A stretch of DNA of 64,000 nucleotides, taken from the NCBI GenBank assembly GCA_963714795.1, contig CAVQPS010000006.1, forward strand, positions 558,001 through 622,000. The letters run 5' to 3'. The DNA comes from DATIXJ01 sp963714795. GTDB lineage: Bacteria; Bacteroidota; Ignavibacteria; UBA10030; SZUA-254. The position numbers were made by a program, and so were the translations under genes. The notes under the pieces were generated by a model. It made no database searches, was not told the DNA's origin, and worked only from the letters and a program-made list of their open reading frames with translations. Positions within the stretch are counted from its first letter, which is position 1, and each line of letters opens with the position of its first letter. Positions 63,198-64,000 of this stretch are shown piece after piece.

Positions 63198-64000
63198 ATG
63201 AGCACTCATAAAAAACCCAAAGCGAAAATCCAAGCGGCTGCTCCGCCAATAAAGCGAACTTATTTCGGTAAGATTCTTCTTGTCGGAATCATACTTATCG
63301 GCATTGTTCTATTAGTCATGTACTATCGCCACTCCGGAAACGAGCCGGTAACAAATTTGACAAATCCTCAAGACACTTCTCAACATTCGCAGAAAGAGAC
63401 GCCAGCAGCACAATCCGAAAATGTATGGATCCAGCGAACAGAAGCGATCGATGAGCTTTTCCATTATGTCTATACACCCTGCTGGGAAGGAGCGTACGGC
63501 GCGATCGGCGATGCGTACTTATTCGCAGTCGATCATGATTCTTCCCTCTTGCGTTTTCATCTGATCGATCACGACCTGCGCAATATGTGTGTTGGACGGT
63601 GGGTTGACGACAGGGCATGGGTCTGTCTTGCCGAATTCAAATGGTGGGAGGTTACTGGACGAAATAATTTTTCTCTTGTGGATGATGCCAAACATCGATA
63701 TATGGAAGCCCGCGACGAAAACCGATTTGGACATCCCGAAGGTTTCTGGAGCTGGTATAACTGGCCTCCCGAATCAAATATCAGGGAAAATATTTTTACC
63801 AACAGCAACATGAATCAAATGCTGACTGTCGCCTGCTGGCTGTATGAAGCAACAGGAGAAAAACAATTTCTTCGGGATGCATTACTTGCATGGAACGGCG
63901 ACAGTAAATATCCGGGCATTGAGAAAACGTGGTATAAAGGTGATGGACGCTGGGAAGGAAAACCGGGGCTTGCAGCTTTCGGGAAACAGGTTCCATGGGA
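63198..64000 (+). CDS. Membrane-anchored GH76-like (six-hairpin) protein, 3' end outside window
   Basis: An open frame runs from the ATG 63198 to the end of the window (267 residues visible, no stop). It begins with a basic cytoplasmic segment, one membrane helix (about 25-42, ILLVGIILIGIVLLVMYY) and a Ser/Thr/Gln-rich linker to about residue 75. A helical domain follows with WVDDRAWVCLAEFKWWEVTG (about 137-156) and FTNSNMNQMLTVACWLYEATG. The adjacent Asp pair in DDRAW and the helix pattern resemble GH76 alpha-1,6-mannanases and other six-hairpin glycosidases, where two Asp are catalytic. It could therefore act on a surface or external glycan. Only the first part is visible, and the family call is by pattern. 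Confidence 0.65.
   Translation, partial: MSTHKKPKAKIQAAAPPIKRTYFGKILLVGIILIGIVLLVMYYRHSGNEPVTNLTNPQDTSQHSQKETPAAQSENVWIQRTEAIDELFHYVYTPCWEGAYGAIGDAYLFAVDHDSSLLRFHLIDHDLRNMCVGRWVDDRAWVCLAEFKWWEVTGRNNFSLVDDAKHRYMEARDENRFGHPEGFWSWYNWPPESNIRENIFTNSNMNQMLTVACWLYEATGEKQFLRDALLAWNGDSKYPGIEKTWYKGDGRWEGKPGLAAFGKQVPW

Noticed and set aside
1..64000. CRISPR arrays, insertion sequences, prophage genes and toxin-antitoxin pairs
   Set aside because: I saw no regularly spaced repeats, transposase or integrase genes, phage structural genes or small gene pairs of that kind; nearly all space is filled by recognisable chromosomal genes.

Overview
The window is a gene-dense bacterial chromosome segment with no sign of phage, plasmid, insertion sequence or CRISPR array. 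Several features point to the FCB (Bacteroidota/Chlorobiota) group, probably a lineage outside class Bacteroidia such as an Ignavibacteria-like one. They are the BshC bacillithiol enzyme, a CcmF-type cytochrome c maturation protein, a split cytochrome b with a Rieske protein, a family B DNA polymerase, and many lipoproteins. Several genes have clear AAGGAG-type ribosome sites, and several promoters look like TTGnnn-N17-TATATT; both are unusual for Bacteroidia. The taxonomic placement is an inference.

Layout. 1-3618: the C-terminal part of CcmF, then a minus-strand set of metal-related proteins (HMA-domain lipoprotein, DUF2318-like protein, Cys-rich exported protein) and a degenerate sigma-54-activator-like regulator. 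3619-4148 is an AT-rich gap with a 22-bp palindrome. 4149-9619 (+): M13 metallopeptidase, YgfZ-like protein, LOG-family protein, tmRNA (ssrA) and dapF. 9668-17989 (-): SDR, yqeY, cvpA, mutS2, biotin carboxylase, biotin carrier protein and purL, tightly packed. 18112-19759 (-): a DUF1028/TPR protein and an overlapping lipoprotein. 19957-24558 (+): tRNA-Ser, NfeD-type protease, slipin and PolB. 24568-27937 (-): a B12-binding mutase subunit, maf, a small exported protein, tRNA-Leu, tRNA-Lys, rpe and a PASTA protein. 28075-35701 (+): a metallophosphoesterase, then a nucleoside salvage and uptake operon (cdd, tdk, BMP lipoprotein, ABC ATPase with a frameshift, two permeases, purine nucleoside phosphorylase). 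35773-40835 (-): a quinol-oxidising complex (Rieske, cytochrome b6-like, subunit IV-like, large octaheme cytochrome c). 41030-42679 (+): bshC. 42745-51289 (-): the translation/RNA operon rimP-nusA-infB-rbfA-ribF-rpsO-pnp, without truB in its usual place. 51407-63053 (-): thioesterase, threonine aldolase, two tandem lnt paralogues, PAP2, DedA, ispF, acylphosphatase, DMT exporter, DUF362, a UbiA-family enzyme and a large acyl-CoA mutase subunit. 63198 to the end (+): the start of a membrane-anchored, GH76-like protein.

How the genes work together. The nucleoside operon forms a complete route from uptake to base release and dNMP salvage. CcmF and the octaheme/Rieske/cyt b cluster belong to cytochrome c-dependent respiration. 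The large mutase subunit (61389-63053) and the separate B12-binding subunit (24568-24975) probably form one adenosylcobalamin enzyme. Its active-site residues match isobutyryl-CoA mutase rather than methylmalonyl-CoA mutase, which is the most informative re-reading of a gene here.

No clearly novel defence or mobile system was found. The most unusual items are the ICM-type mutase, the octaheme subunit of the bc-type complex, the regulator without a GAFTGA loop next to an AT palindrome, the Cys-rich metal cluster, the frameshifted transporter ATPase, and a stem-loop at the predicted 5' end of the rimP-nusA transcript.
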